This document shows positions 1-8,130 of a DNA stretch of 64,000 nucleotides, one piece after another. Positions within the stretch are counted from its first letter, which is position 1, and every line of letters begins with the position of its first letter. A program made the position numbers and the translations under genes. Source of the DNA: Melaminivora suipulveris (lineage in GTDB: Bacteria; Pseudomonadota; Gammaproteobacteria; Burkholderiales; Burkholderiaceae_C); contig NZ_CP027667.1 in the NCBI RefSeq assembly GCF_003008575.1, forward strand, positions 186,001 to 250,000. Direction: 5' to 3'. The notes under the pieces are model-generated. The model was not told the DNA's origin, did not search any database, and worked only from the letters and a program-made list of their open reading frames with translations.

Positions 1-1376
1 GGATGCGCCCACATGTAGCCGTACAACAGGCGCAGGCCCGCAAAGCGCTGCCACTCGTCGCCCGGCTGGCGCGCCAGCAGGCTGCCCTTGCCATACACCA
101 CCTCGTCGTGGGACAGGGCCAGCACGAAGTTTTCGTTGAACGCGTAGGCGGCGGAAAAGCGAATCTCGCCCTCGTGCCATCGGCGGTGGATGTGCGGTCG
201 CTCGAAGTAGCGCAGGGTGTCGTTCATCCAGCCCATGTTCCACTTCATGCCAAAACCCAGGCCGCCGCTGTGTACCGGGCGGCTGACGCCCGCCCAGGCG
301 GTGGATTCCTCGGCGATCATGTGCACGTCGGGAAACGCCGCGTACACGGCGCGGTTGAGCTGCTGCAGGAACTGCACCGCTTCCCAGTTCTCGTGCCCGC
401 CCTGCTCGTTGGCCAGCCACTCTCCGGCCGAGCGGGCAAAGTCCAGGTACAGCATGGACGACACGGCATCTACCCGCACGGCGTCGAAATGGTAGTAGGC
501 CAGCCAGAACAGCACGTTGCCCACGAGAAAGTCGCGCACCTCGTAGCGGCTGTAGTTGAAGATCAGACTGTTCCACTGCGGGTGAAAACCGCGCCGCGGG
601 TCCTCATGCTCGTACAGCGCCGTACCGTCGAAACGCGCCAGGGCGTGGCTGTCGGACGGAAAGTGCGAGCCCACCCAGTCGAAGATCACGCCGATGCCGT
701 GCTGGTGCAGCGTGTCCACCAACTGCATCAGCTCTTGCGGCGTGCCGTAGCGCGAGGTGGGGGCGTAGTAGCCGCTGGTCTGGTAACCCCAGGAGCCGTA
801 GAAAGGGTGCTCGGCGAGCGGCATCAGCTCCACGTGGGTGAAGCCCAGCGCCTGGCAATGCGCCGCCAGGCGCTGGCCAATCTCCGCGTAGCCCAGGAAA
901 TGCCCGTCCTCGCGCCGCTGCCACGAGCCCAGGTGCACCTCGTAGACAGACATGGGCTGGTCCAGTGCCTGGCGCCGGCCCCGCTCAGCCATCCAGGCGG
1001 CGTCGCCCCAGGCGTAGTCCAGCGCCCAGACCTGCGAGGCGTTGCCCGGCGCGGGCTCACTGCGCGTGGCGTAGGGGTCGGCTTTGTCGACCTCGTTGCC
1101 GTGCTGGTCGCGCACGCGGTATTTGTACAGATCTCCGTGGCGCGCCTGCGGCACGTGCAGCCGCCAGCGGCCGCTGCCGTCGCCCTCGCGCTGCATGGGC
1201 TGCGGCTGCCAGCCGTTGAAGCTGCCGATCAGGCAGACCTGCCCGGCATTGGGCGCCCACACGGAAAAACGCACGCCTGCATCGTCGATGTGCGCGCCCT
1301 GGGTGCGAAACGGCCCATAGTGCTGCGGCAGCGCGCGCAGCGCTGTTGGAAGGGTGGTGGCAGGTGGGGAATACAT
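1..1376 (-). CDS. glgB: 1,4-alpha-glucan branching enzyme GlgB (3' end outside window)
   Basis: Transfers an alpha-1,4-glucan segment to a 6-hydroxyl to make the branch points of glycogen. About 458 N-terminal residues are visible and the gene runs off the left edge. An N-terminal CBM48-like domain (VRFSVWAPNAGQVCLIGSFN, residues about 37-56) is followed by the GH13 barrel. The GH13 residues are present: nucleophile Asp303 in FDAVRVDAV, acid/base Glu356 in MIAEES, and Asp424 in LSHDEVV. The motif YGSWGYQTSGYYAPTSRYGT is typical of GlgB and argues against TreZ or GlgX. The protein begins directly at the CBM48 domain, so it lacks the extra N1 module of long GlgB forms. ATG at 1376 is chosen because the conserved domain starts soon after it. 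No glycogen neighbour is inside the window. Confidence 0.9.
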   Translation of the reverse strand, partial: MYSPPATTLPTALRALPQHYGPFRTQGAHIDDAGVRFSVWAPNAGQVCLIGSFNGWQPQPMQREGDGSGRWRLHVPQARHGDLYKYRVRDQHGNEVDKADPYATRSEPAPGNASQVWALDYAWGDAAWMAERGRRQALDQPMSVYEVHLGSWQRREDGHFLGYAEIGQRLAAHCQALGFTHVELMPLAEHPFYGSWGYQTSGYYAPTSRYGTPQELMQLVDTLHQHGIGVIFDWVGSHFPSDSHALARFDGTALYEHEDPRRGFHPQWNSLIFNYSRYEVRDFLVGNVLFWLAYYHFDAVRVDAVSSMLYLDFARSAGEWLANEQGGHENWEAVQFLQQLNRAVYAAFPDVHMIAEESTAWAGVSRPVHSGGLGFGMKWNMGWMNDTLRYFERPHIHRRWHEGEIRFSAAYAFNENFVLALSHDEVVYGKGSLLARQPGDEWQRFAGLRLLYGYMWAH

Positions 1377-1492
1377 GGCCTTCGCGTCCGCAAAGCCATG
1401 CTCTGCTGCGCTGCACCACGATCGTGCAGGAAGGACCGAACGGCCACTGTCAGCGCCAGCCTACGCGGCAGCAAAAAGGCCGCAAACGGCGC

Positions 1493-2047
1493 TCAGGCGA
1501 GGTCGATGCAGTGCATGCCAAGGCGCCCGGCGCGGCGGTCGGCGAAGTAGCGCTCCAGCGTCACGCGCACGGTGCGAAAGGCGATTTCGTCCCAGGGGAT
1601 TTCCTGCTCGGCGAACAGTCGCGCCTCGATGGTCTCGTGCCCCGGCGCGAACCGCTCGGCCAGCACGGTGGCCAGATAAAACAGGTGGACCTGCCCCACG
1701 TGCGGCACGTTGACCAGCGAGAACAGCGGCCCCAGCGTGATCTGCGCGCCGGCTTCCTCGTCGGTCTCGCGCGCCGCGCCCTGGGCGGTGGTCTCGCCCA
1801 GTTCCATGAAGCCGGCCGGCAGCGTCCACTTGCCCCAGCGCGGCTCGATGTTGCGCTTGCACAGCAGCACGCGATCGCCCAGCACTGGCACGGTGCCGAC
1901 GACGTTCAGCGGGTTTTCGTAGTGGATGGTGGCGCAGGCCGGGCACACGGCGCGCTCGCGCGTGTCGCCATCGTCGGGCACGCGGTAGCTCACCCGCGCG
2001 CCGCACTCGCGGCAGTGGCGGATGGGGCGCCGCGGGAAGCTGCTCAT
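1493..2047 (-). CDS. NUDIX hydrolase with N-terminal zinc ribbon
   Basis: 184 residues. It presumably hydrolyses a nucleoside diphosphate linked to another moiety; the substrate cannot be told. Two CxxC knuckles (CREC near residue 14 and CPAC near residue 38) form a zinc ribbon. A complete Nudix box follows (G-x5-E-x7-RE-x2-EE-x-G, seen as GFMELGE...RETDEEAG at about residues 92-114). The zinc-ribbon plus Nudix layout recalls NudC-like and ADP-ribose-type enzymes, but the protein is shorter than NudC. Its ATG overlaps the stop of the upstream FAH-family gene as ATGA, so the two are probably translationally coupled. Confidence 0.88.
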   Translation of the reverse strand: MSSFPRRPIRHCRECGARVSYRVPDDGDTRERAVCPACATIHYENPLNVVGTVPVLGDRVLLCKRNIEPRWGKWTLPAGFMELGETTAQGAARETDEEAGAQITLGPLFSLVNVPHVGQVHLFYLATVLAERFAPGHETIEARLFAEQEIPWDEIAFRTVRVTLERYFADRRAGRLGMHCIDLA

Positions 2048-2739
2048 TGCACTACCAGGCGCAGCGTGCCCAGGCCGTCGATGCCGCCCTCCAGCACGTC
2101 GCCGCGCTGCACCGCGCCCACACCCTCGGGCGTGCCGGTGAAGATCAGGTCGCCCGGCTGCAGCGTCCAGGCGGCAGACAGGTGCTCGATGATCTGCGCG
2201 ACGCTCCAGATCAACTGGTCGATGCAGCTGGCCTGGCGCTTTTGCCCGTTCACGTTGAGCCACAGGGCCGCCCGGTGCACGTCGCCCGCCTGCGCCGCCG
2301 GCGTGATGGGGCCAATAGGGGCGCTGGCATCGAAACCCTTGGCGATGGACCACGGCCGGCCCTGCTTTTTCATCTGCGCCTGCAGATCGCGGCGCGTCAT
2401 GTCCAGGCCCACGGCGTAGCCCCAGACGTGCGCCAGCGCATCCTGCGCGGCAATGCGCGCGCCGCCCCGGCCGATGGCCACCACCAGTTCGATCTCGTGG
2501 TGCAGGTCGGCCGTCAGGCTGGGATAGGGCAGCTGGCCGGTCTCGCCCTCGGCCACGGGAACGATCGCGTCCGCCGGTTTCATGAAGAAAAACGGTGGCT
2601 CGCGCCCGGTGCCTCCCATCTCGCGGGCGTGCTCGGCGTAGTTGCGGCCGACGCAGTAAATACGGCGCACGGGAAACTGCGCGTCGCTGTGCGCGACCGG
2701 GACGGTCGGCTGGACGGGAAGGGGGATCACATGGCGCAT
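2044..2739 (-). CDS. Fumarylacetoacetate hydrolase family protein
   Basis: 231 residues from the ATG at 2739. FAH-family proteins hydrolyse or decarboxylate acylpyruvates and related diketo acids with a divalent metal. Family motifs visible are IYCVGRNYAEHAREMG, PFFFMKPADAI, LHHEIELVVAIG (metal-binding HxE), GYAVGLDMTRRDLQ, KGFDASAPIGP and LIFTGTPEGVGAVQRGD. The single-domain size fits the YcgM/FAHD1 group. A longer ORF reaches an ATG at 2790, but the extra 17 residues do not resemble the family. Its stop overlaps the NUDIX start (ATGA), and it diverges from yfiH. Confidence 0.88.
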   Translation of the reverse strand: MRHVIPLPVQPTVPVAHSDAQFPVRRIYCVGRNYAEHAREMGGTGREPPFFFMKPADAIVPVAEGETGQLPYPSLTADLHHEIELVVAIGRGGARIAAQDALAHVWGYAVGLDMTRRDLQAQMKKQGRPWSIAKGFDASAPIGPITPAAQAGDVHRAALWLNVNGQKRQASCIDQLIWSVAQIIEHLSAAWTLQPGDLIFTGTPEGVGAVQRGDVLEGGIDGLGTLRLVVQ

Positions 2740-2825
2740 GATGCTGGCTGGATGACAAACGAAGGCAAAGCGAGCGCCGCAGTGTGCCACGCACCAGGCC
2801 CTGCCCGCCGCCGCCCTGGAAACCC

Positions 2826-3665
2826 ATGAGCCACCTTGCGCCCCACGACTGGATCGCTCCCGACTGGCCGGCGCCGCCGCACGTGCACGCGCTGTGCACC
2901 ACGCGCAATGGCGGCGTCAGTGCCGCGCCCTATGGCAGCCTGAACCTGGGCCTGGCCACTGCCGACGAGGCCGCGGCCGTCGCCGCCAACTGGGCGCAGG
3001 TCCAGGCGGCGCTCGATGCGCACGGGCGCGCCGTGCGCCCGGTGCTTTTGCATCAGGTGCATGGCACGGACGTGCTGGAGGTCGACGAGGCGACGCCGCA
3101 GCGCCAGCGCGCCGACGCCAGCACCACGCGCGAGCCCGGCGTGGCCTGCGTGGCCATGGCGGCGGATTGCCTGCCGGTACTGCTGACCGACAGCGCCGGC
3201 ACGCGCGTGGCCGCGGCCCATGCCGGCTGGCGCGGGCTGGCGGGCGGGGTGCTGGAGGCGGTTTTGGAGCATTTTCGGGCCTCAGTCGGCGCCAATCATA
3301 CGCATCATGCTATCAATAACGTAGCACCTTGGCCGCTGGACGTGATCGCCTGGATCGGCCCCGGCATCGGCGCTGATTCGTTTGAGGTCGGCCCGGAAGT
3401 GCGGCGCGCCTTCGTCGGAGCCGACGCCGGCGCGGCCGCGCATTTCAGGCCCAGCCCCGTCGCCCGCGGCAAATGGCTCGCCGACCTCGCAGGCCTGGCC
3501 CGCCGGCGGCTGCACGCGGCGGGCGTGCGCAGCATCCACGGCAACGACGGCTCGCCGCAGTGGTGCACGTTTGGCGAGGTGTCACGGTTCTTCTCGCACC
3601 GGCGCGACAATGCGGCCCTGGGCGGCACCGGCCGCATGGCCGCCCTCGTCTGGCGCAACCCGTGA
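2826..3665 (+). CDS. pgeF: Laccase-domain protein YfiH/PgeF (purine nucleoside phosphorylase / peptidoglycan editing factor family)
   Basis: 279 residues. The family (YfiH, YlmD, FAMIN) has a single multicopper-like domain and has been reported to act on purine nucleosides and on peptidoglycan precursors containing L-Ser. Motifs present: LCTTRNGGVS near the N-terminus, HQVHGTDV, ADCLPVLLTD, AAHAGWRGLAGGV, WIGPGIG and SPQWCTF...FFSHRRDN. The conserved His/Cys metal ligands of HQVH, ADC and AHAG are intact. Residues about 149-167, just before WIGPGIG, are encoded by a copy of the dispersed repeat. Relatives normally have a short alpha-helical link here, so this is an in-frame enlargement. The ATG at 2826 is preferred to the upstream 2784 start, whose extra residues are Pro/Arg-rich and not family-like. 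Confidence 0.9.
   Translation: MSHLAPHDWIAPDWPAPPHVHALCTTRNGGVSAAPYGSLNLGLATADEAAAVAANWAQVQAALDAHGRAVRPVLLHQVHGTDVLEVDEATPQRQRADASTTREPGVACVAMAADCLPVLLTDSAGTRVAAAHAGWRGLAGGVLEAVLEHFRASVGANHTHHAINNVAPWPLDVIAWIGPGIGADSFEVGPEVRRAFVGADAGAAAHFRPSPVARGKWLADLAGLARRRLHAAGVRSIHGNDGSPQWCTFGEVSRFFSHRRDNAALGGTGRMAALVWRNP
3270..3325 (-). repeat. Dispersed repeat copy inside pgeF
   Basis: Read on the minus strand it contains GATAGC, then a degenerate core, then GGCGCCGACTGAGGCC followed by an A-rich end. It matches the hairpin-plus-core repeat seen at about a dozen other sites in this window. It is in frame and adds residues to PgeF. Confidence 0.7.
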
Positions 3666-3875
3666 ATGTGCTGCCGGCAGCCGCGCGTTCTCGCGCGCGC
3701 GGCGCGCCCGTCTGCGCGCCGGCGTGGCGAGGATGTACAGCACGATCGACAGCGGCAGCAGGCCGTACAGCACGAAGGTGATGGCGGCGCCCAGCACCGA
3801 GCCCCGCGGCGCCACCGCCTCGGCGATGGCCATCATCAGGGTCACGTAAAGCCAGGCGATGGCCACCAGATACAT
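3582..3875 (-). CDS. Small membrane protein, unknown function
   Basis: 97 residues. Two probable transmembrane segments lie at about residues 2-22 and 28-50 (AAITFVLYGLLPLSIVLYIL). They are followed by an Arg-rich, hydrophilic tail starting ARRRARRAREN. The tail overlaps the 3' end of pgeF on the opposite strand by 84 nt, so the C-terminal part is weakly supported. I do not recognise the family. It lies between pgeF and phaC and is transcribed away from phaC. Confidence 0.6.
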   Translation of the reverse strand: MYLVAIAWLYVTLMMAIAEAVAPRGSVLGAAITFVLYGLLPLSIVLYILATPARRRARRARENARLPAAHSRVAPDEGGHAAGAAQGRIVAPVREEP

Positions 3876-3930
3876 GCGGAATCATCCAGGAAAGAGGTCA
3901 GGGACAGCGCGGGTCAGCTTTGCGCAATTT

Positions 3931-3951
3931 TGTGCCAGCATACTGGCGACA
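3931..3951. promoter_or_regulatory. Inverted repeat upstream of phaC (candidate operator)
   Basis: GCCAG-CATA-CTGGC is a perfect 5+5 bp inverted repeat about 70 bp before the phaC start; the flanks (TGT...GACA) extend it imperfectly. Its position would suit a repressor of the pha operon such as PhaR, but no binding consensus can be tested from this sequence alone. Confidence 0.3.
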
Positions 3952-4016
3952 GCCGTCGAGCCGTCCGGGGCGCTGCAGGAGCGGCGCCAGGCCACTCATT
4001 CATTCAAGGAGGCAGC

Positions 4017-5723
4017 ATGAATTCTCAAGCAGGCTGGGCCCAGACGGCCCGGCAATGGCAGGACATGGTGGGCGAGGGCTGGAGCCGCATGCTCGGGGCG
4101 ATGCAGCCCCCCGGCGCGGGCCTGCTGCCCCCAGGCGCGCAATTGCCTGGAACGCCAGGCTTCGATCCCGACAAGCTGGCGCAACTGCGCGAGCAATATC
4201 TGGAGGACGCGCGCGCGTTGTGGACCCAGGGCCCGTCGGCCGTGACCGGAGCGGACAAACGCTTTGCCGGCGATGGCTGGACGTGCAACCCGCTGGCTGC
4301 CTATGCCGCCGCCGTCTACCAGTTGCAGTCGCGCACGCTCACGGCCCTGGCCGACGCCGTGCAGGCCGACGAGAAGACGCGCGCGCGCATCCGCTTTTCC
4401 GTCGACCAGTGGCTGGCGGCGATGTCACCCAGCAACTTCCTCGCACTCAACCCCGAAGCGCAGCAAAAGGCGCTGGAAACCCAGGGCGAGAGCATTGCCA
4501 AGGGCGTGGCCAACCTGCTGCACGACATGCGCCAGGGCCAGATCTCCATGACCGACACCAGCGGTTTCGAGGTCGGGCGCAACGTGGCCACCAGCGAGGG
4601 CGCGGTGGTGTTCGAAAACGAGCTGTTCCAGCTCATCGAATACAAGCCGCTCACGGCCAAGATCCACGAGCGGCCGTTCCTGATGGTGCCGCCGTGCATC
4701 AACAAGTACTACATCCTGGACCTGCAGCCGGGCAACTCGCTGATTCGCTATGCGGTCTCGCAGGGCCAGCGCACCTTCGTGGTGAGCTGGCGCAACCCGG
4801 ACGAGTCCCTGGCGCACAAGACCTGGGACGACTACATCGGCGATGCCGTGCTGAAAGCCATCGAGGTGGTGGCCGACATCGCCGAGACCCCGCAAATCAA
4901 CGCCCTGGGTTTTTGCGTCGGCGGCACCATGCTGGCCAACGCGCTGGCGGTGCTGGCCGCGCGCGGCGAAAAGCCGGTGGCCAGCGCGACATTCCTAACC
5001 ACGCTGATCAACTTCACCGATACCGGCATCCTGGACGTGTTCATCGACGAGAACATGGTGCGCATGCGCGAGCTGCAGATGGGGCGCGGCGGGCTGATGA
5101 AGGGTCAGGACATGGCCAGCACCTTCAGCTTTCTGCGGCCCAACGATCTGGTGTGGAACTACGTCGTGGGCAACTACCTTAAGGGCGAATCCCCCCCGGC
5201 GTTCGACCTGCTGTACTGGAACGGCGACTCGACCAACCTGCCCGGCCCCTACTACGCCTGGTACCTGCGCAATTTCTACCTGGAAAACAAGCTGGTGCAG
5301 CCCGGTGCGCTCACCGTCTGCGGCGAAAAGCTGGATCTGCGCAAGGTCAAGCTGCCGGTCTACATCTATGGCTCGCGCGAGGACCACATCGTGCCCATCG
5401 GCGCGGCCTACGCCACCACCCAGGTGCTGCCGGGCAAGAAGCGCTTCGTCATGGGCGCGTCGGGCCACATCGCCGGCGTGATTAATCCGCCGGCGGCCAA
5501 CAAGCGCAGCCACTGGCTGCGCGACGACGGGGAATTCCCCCCGGCACTGGAAGACTGGATTGCCGGCGCCAACCAGGTGCCCGGCAGCTGGTGGGACGAC
5601 TGGGCCGGCTGGCTCAAGGGCCACGCCGGCAAGCAGATCGCCGCGCCCAAGGGCTACGGCCGGGGCAAGGCTTATCAGGCCATCGAGCCCGCGCCCGGCC
5701 GTTATGTTCAACAAAAGGCCTGA
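4017..5723 (+). CDS. phaC: Class I poly(3-hydroxyalkanoate) synthase PhaC
   Basis: 568 residues. Polymerises (R)-3-hydroxyacyl-CoA, mainly 3-hydroxybutyryl-CoA, into PHA at the granule surface. The lipase-like box GFCVGG carries the catalytic Cys300. The other triad members are Asp456 (SREDHIVP) and His484 (GASGHIAGV). The length fits class I synthases, and the N-terminal 200 residues form the usual less conserved domain. The start at 4017 is set by a strong AAGGAGG Shine-Dalgarno sequence 5 nt upstream; the longer open frame has no homology. It is first in a phaC-phaA-phaB operon ending at the hairpin near 7810. The matching depolymerase gene phaZ lies about 9 kb downstream in this window. 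Confidence 0.97.
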   Translation: MNSQAGWAQTARQWQDMVGEGWSRMLGAMQPPGAGLLPPGAQLPGTPGFDPDKLAQLREQYLEDARALWTQGPSAVTGADKRFAGDGWTCNPLAAYAAAVYQLQSRTLTALADAVQADEKTRARIRFSVDQWLAAMSPSNFLALNPEAQQKALETQGESIAKGVANLLHDMRQGQISMTDTSGFEVGRNVATSEGAVVFENELFQLIEYKPLTAKIHERPFLMVPPCINKYYILDLQPGNSLIRYAVSQGQRTFVVSWRNPDESLAHKTWDDYIGDAVLKAIEVVADIAETPQINALGFCVGGTMLANALAVLAARGEKPVASATFLTTLINFTDTGILDVFIDENMVRMRELQMGRGGLMKGQDMASTFSFLRPNDLVWNYVVGNYLKGESPPAFDLLYWNGDSTNLPGPYYAWYLRNFYLENKLVQPGALTVCGEKLDLRKVKLPVYIYGSREDHIVPIGAAYATTQVLPGKKRFVMGASGHIAGVINPPAANKRSHWLRDDGEFPPALEDWIAGANQVPGSWWDDWAGWLKGHAGKQIAAPKGYGRGKAYQAIEPAPGRYVQQKA

Positions 5724-5765
5724 CCGGCCGCCTTCCTCTTCGCAACCCTTACACGAAAGCCAGTC

Positions 5766-6947
5766 ATGGAACACGACATCGTCATCGTCTCCGCCGTGCG
5801 CACGCCCGTGGGCAAGTTCGGCGGCGCCCTCGCCAAGGTTCCCGCCACGCAGTTGGGCGCCACCGTCATCAAGGAGGCGCTCGCCCGCGCCAAGGTGACG
5901 CCGGACCAGGTGGGCGAAGTCATCATGGGCCAGGTGCTCACGGCCGGCAGCGGACAAAACCCCGCCCGCCAGGCCATGATGGCCGCCGGCGTGGCCAAGG
6001 AAACCCCGGCGCTCACCATCAACGCCGTCTGCGGCTCGGGCCTGAAGGCCGTCATGCTGGCGGCGCAGGCCGTCGCCACCGGCGACAGCGAGATCGTCGT
6101 GGCCGGCGGCCAGGAGAACATGAGCCTGTCGCCCCACGTGCTCAATGGCTCGCGCGACGGCCAGCGCATGGGCGACTGGAAGCTCACCGACACCATGATC
6201 GTCGACGGCCTGTGGGACGTGTACAACCAGTACCACATGGGCATTACGGCGGAGAACGTGGCCAGGGAGCATGGCGTCACGCGCGAGGCGCAGGATGCGC
6301 TGGCGCTGGCCAGCCAGCAAAAGGCCGCCGCCGCCCAGGACGCCGGCCGCTTCAAGGACGAGATCGTCCCGGTGCAGATCCCGCAACGAAAAGGCGATCC
6401 GGTCACGGTGGAGCAGGACGAATACCTGAACCGCAAGACCAACGCCGAAGCCCTGGCCGGCCTGCGCCCGGCCTTCGACAAGTCCGGGACGGTGACGGCC
6501 GGCAACGCCTCGGGCATCAACGACGGCGCTGCCGCCGTGGTGGTCATGAGCGCCGCCAAGGCCAAGGAGCTGGGCTTGACGCCGCTGGCGCACATCCGTG
6601 CCTACGCCACTTCGGGCCTGGACCCGGCCACCATGGGCATGGGCCCGGTGCCAGCGTCGCGCAAGGCGCTGGAGCGTGCCGGCTGGAAGGCGGACGAAGT
6701 AGACCTGTTCGAGCTCAACGAGGCCTTCGCCGCGCAGGCATGCGCCGTGAACCAGGCGCTGGGCGTCGATGCGGCCAAGGTCAACGTCAACGGCGGCGCG
6801 ATTGCCATCGGCCACCCCATCGGCGCCTCGGGCTGCCGCGTGCTGGTCACGCTGTTACACGAGATGCAGCGCCGCGATGCCAAGAAAGGTCTGGCGGCGC
6901 TGTGCATCGGCGGCGGCATGGGCGTGGCCATGGCGGTGGAGCGCTGA
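5766..6947 (+). CDS. phaA: Acetyl-CoA acetyltransferase (beta-ketothiolase) PhaA
   Basis: 393 residues, the usual thiolase length. Condenses two acetyl-CoA to acetoacetyl-CoA, the first step of PHB synthesis. The active site is complete: acyl-accepting Cys89 (NAVCGSG), His350 (GHPIGASG) and Cys380 (CIGGGMG). It lies 42 nt after phaC in the same orientation and feeds PhaB downstream. Confidence 0.97.
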   Translation: MEHDIVIVSAVRTPVGKFGGALAKVPATQLGATVIKEALARAKVTPDQVGEVIMGQVLTAGSGQNPARQAMMAAGVAKETPALTINAVCGSGLKAVMLAAQAVATGDSEIVVAGGQENMSLSPHVLNGSRDGQRMGDWKLTDTMIVDGLWDVYNQYHMGITAENVAREHGVTREAQDALALASQQKAAAAQDAGRFKDEIVPVQIPQRKGDPVTVEQDEYLNRKTNAEALAGLRPAFDKSGTVTAGNASGINDGAAAVVVMSAAKAKELGLTPLAHIRAYATSGLDPATMGMGPVPASRKALERAGWKADEVDLFELNEAFAAQACAVNQALGVDAAKVNVNGGAIAIGHPIGASGCRVLVTLLHEMQRRDAKKGLAALCIGGGMGVAMAVER

Positions 6948-7037
6948 AAGCCGTCCCGATCAGTGTTTACCTGAGCAGGCCACCGCTTCAACCCTGGTTA
7001 GAGTAAGCAGGCCCAACATCCAACGAGGAGAAGGAAA

Positions 7038-7775
7038 ATGACCCAGAAAGTAGCGTACGTCACCGGCGGCATGGGAGGCATCGGCACCGCCATCTGCCAG
7101 CGCCTGCACAAGGAAGGCTTCAAGGTCATCGCCGGCTGCGGCCCCACGCGAGACTACAACAAGTGGCTGGACGAGCAAAAGGCCGAGGGCTACACCTTTT
7201 ATGCGTCGGCCGGCAACGTGGGGGACTGGGATTCCACGGTCACCGCCTTCGACAAGGCCAAGGCTGAGCATGGCTCGATCGATGTACTGGTGAACAACGC
7301 CGGCATCACGCGCGACCGCATGTTCGTCAAGATGAGCCGCGAGGACTGGGACGCGGTGATCGAAACCAACCTGAACTCCATGTTCAAGGTGACCAAGCAG
7401 GTCGTGGCCGACATGGTGGAAAAGGGCTGGGGCCGCATCATCAACATCTCCAGCGTGAACGGCGAGAAGGGCCAGGCCGGCCAGACCAACTACTCGGCCG
7501 CCAAGGCCGGCATGCACGGCTTCACCATGGCGCTGGCCCAGGAGATGGCCACCAAGGGCGTCACCGTGAACACCGTGGCGCCGGGCTACATCGGCACCGA
7601 CATGGTCAAGGCCATCCGCCCGGATGTGCTGGAGAAAATCGTCGCCACCGTGCCCGTCAAGCGCCTGGGCGAGCCCAGCGAGATCGCCTCCATCATCGCC
7701 TGGCTGGCCAGCGACGAGGGCGGCTACGCCACCGGCGCCGAGTTCTCGGTCAATGGTGGCCTGCACATGAACTGA
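7038..7775 (+). CDS. phaB: Acetoacetyl-CoA reductase PhaB
   Basis: 245 residues, a short-chain dehydrogenase that reduces acetoacetyl-CoA to (R)-3-hydroxybutyryl-CoA with NADPH. Visible features are the Rossmann motif TGGMGGIG (residues 9-16), NNAG (86-89) and the Ser139-Tyr152-K156 active site (NYSAAKAG). A purine-rich AGGAGAAGGAA precedes the ATG. The 90 nt gap after phaA holds no gene. A strong terminator follows, so this is the last gene of the pha operon. Confidence 0.97.
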   Translation: MTQKVAYVTGGMGGIGTAICQRLHKEGFKVIAGCGPTRDYNKWLDEQKAEGYTFYASAGNVGDWDSTVTAFDKAKAEHGSIDVLVNNAGITRDRMFVKMSREDWDAVIETNLNSMFKVTKQVVADMVEKGWGRIINISSVNGEKGQAGQTNYSAAKAGMHGFTMALAQEMATKGVTVNTVAPGYIGTDMVKAIRPDVLEKIVATVPVKRLGEPSEIASIIAWLASDEGGYATGAEFSVNGGLHMN

Positions 7776-7803
7776 GCCAGGCTTTCGGCCCGGCCAACGA
7801 AAA

Positions 7804-7827
7804 AACCCGCGAAAGCGGGTTTTTTTT
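7804..7827 (+). terminator. Rho-independent terminator of the pha operon
   Basis: Perfect 7 bp stem AACCCGC / GCGGGTT with a GAAA tetraloop, followed by a run of eight T. It starts 29 nt after the phaB stop. Confidence 0.93.
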
Positions 7828-7902
7828 ATAGAAAACAGTCAGGGCGCGCGGCTTGGGGCCGGTGCGGACGGGCAGTGCGCCGGCTGCCCGCGCCGACCGC
7901 GA

Positions 7903-7977
7903 TCAGACGCGGGCCGGGGCGCGCTTGCGATCGCGTTCGTCTTCAGGCCAGGCGGACAGGATGGCAGTGGTGTTCAT
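7903..7977 (-). CDS. Possible 24-residue small protein with strong ribosome binding site
   Basis: The frame MNTTAILSAWPEDERDRKRA...V is preceded by TTAGGAGGT 5 nt before the ATG, one of the best Shine-Dalgarno matches in the window. The peptide is charged, with DERDRKR in the C-terminal half and no membrane segment. It may be a leader or small regulatory peptide, or noise. The 352 nt between phaB and the ABC-F gene otherwise holds only the terminator and a repeat copy. Confidence 0.35.
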   Translation of the reverse strand: MNTTAILSAWPEDERDRKRAPARV

Positions 7978-8080
7978 GTGGGACCTCCTAAGGTCAGTGA
8001 ACAACGCCCCTGGGTTGAACCGCGTTGACAGGCTGGCCAAAATTATTCCGGCATTCCTGTTTCTTCGTTTGCCACTTGTA

Positions 8081-8130
8081 AAAATGATAGCTGCCCGCGC
8101 TTGGTACATGCCGACTGAGGCCGTATTTCA
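8081..8130 (+). repeat. Dispersed repeat copy at the 3' end of the ABC-F gene
   Basis: Reads AATGATAGCTGCCCGCGCTT then a degenerate core and GCCGACTGAGGCCGTATTTCA. The terminal TCA is the complement of the stop codon of the ABC-F gene (TGA at 8130-8128), so the repeat supplies that stop. Confidence 0.85.

Noticed and set aside
3..1550. 515-codon plus-strand ORF opposite glgB
   Set aside because: It is the antisense shadow of the GH13 gene. The composition is shadow-like (Val/Gln/His-rich) with no domain, whereas the minus frame has the catalytic residues.
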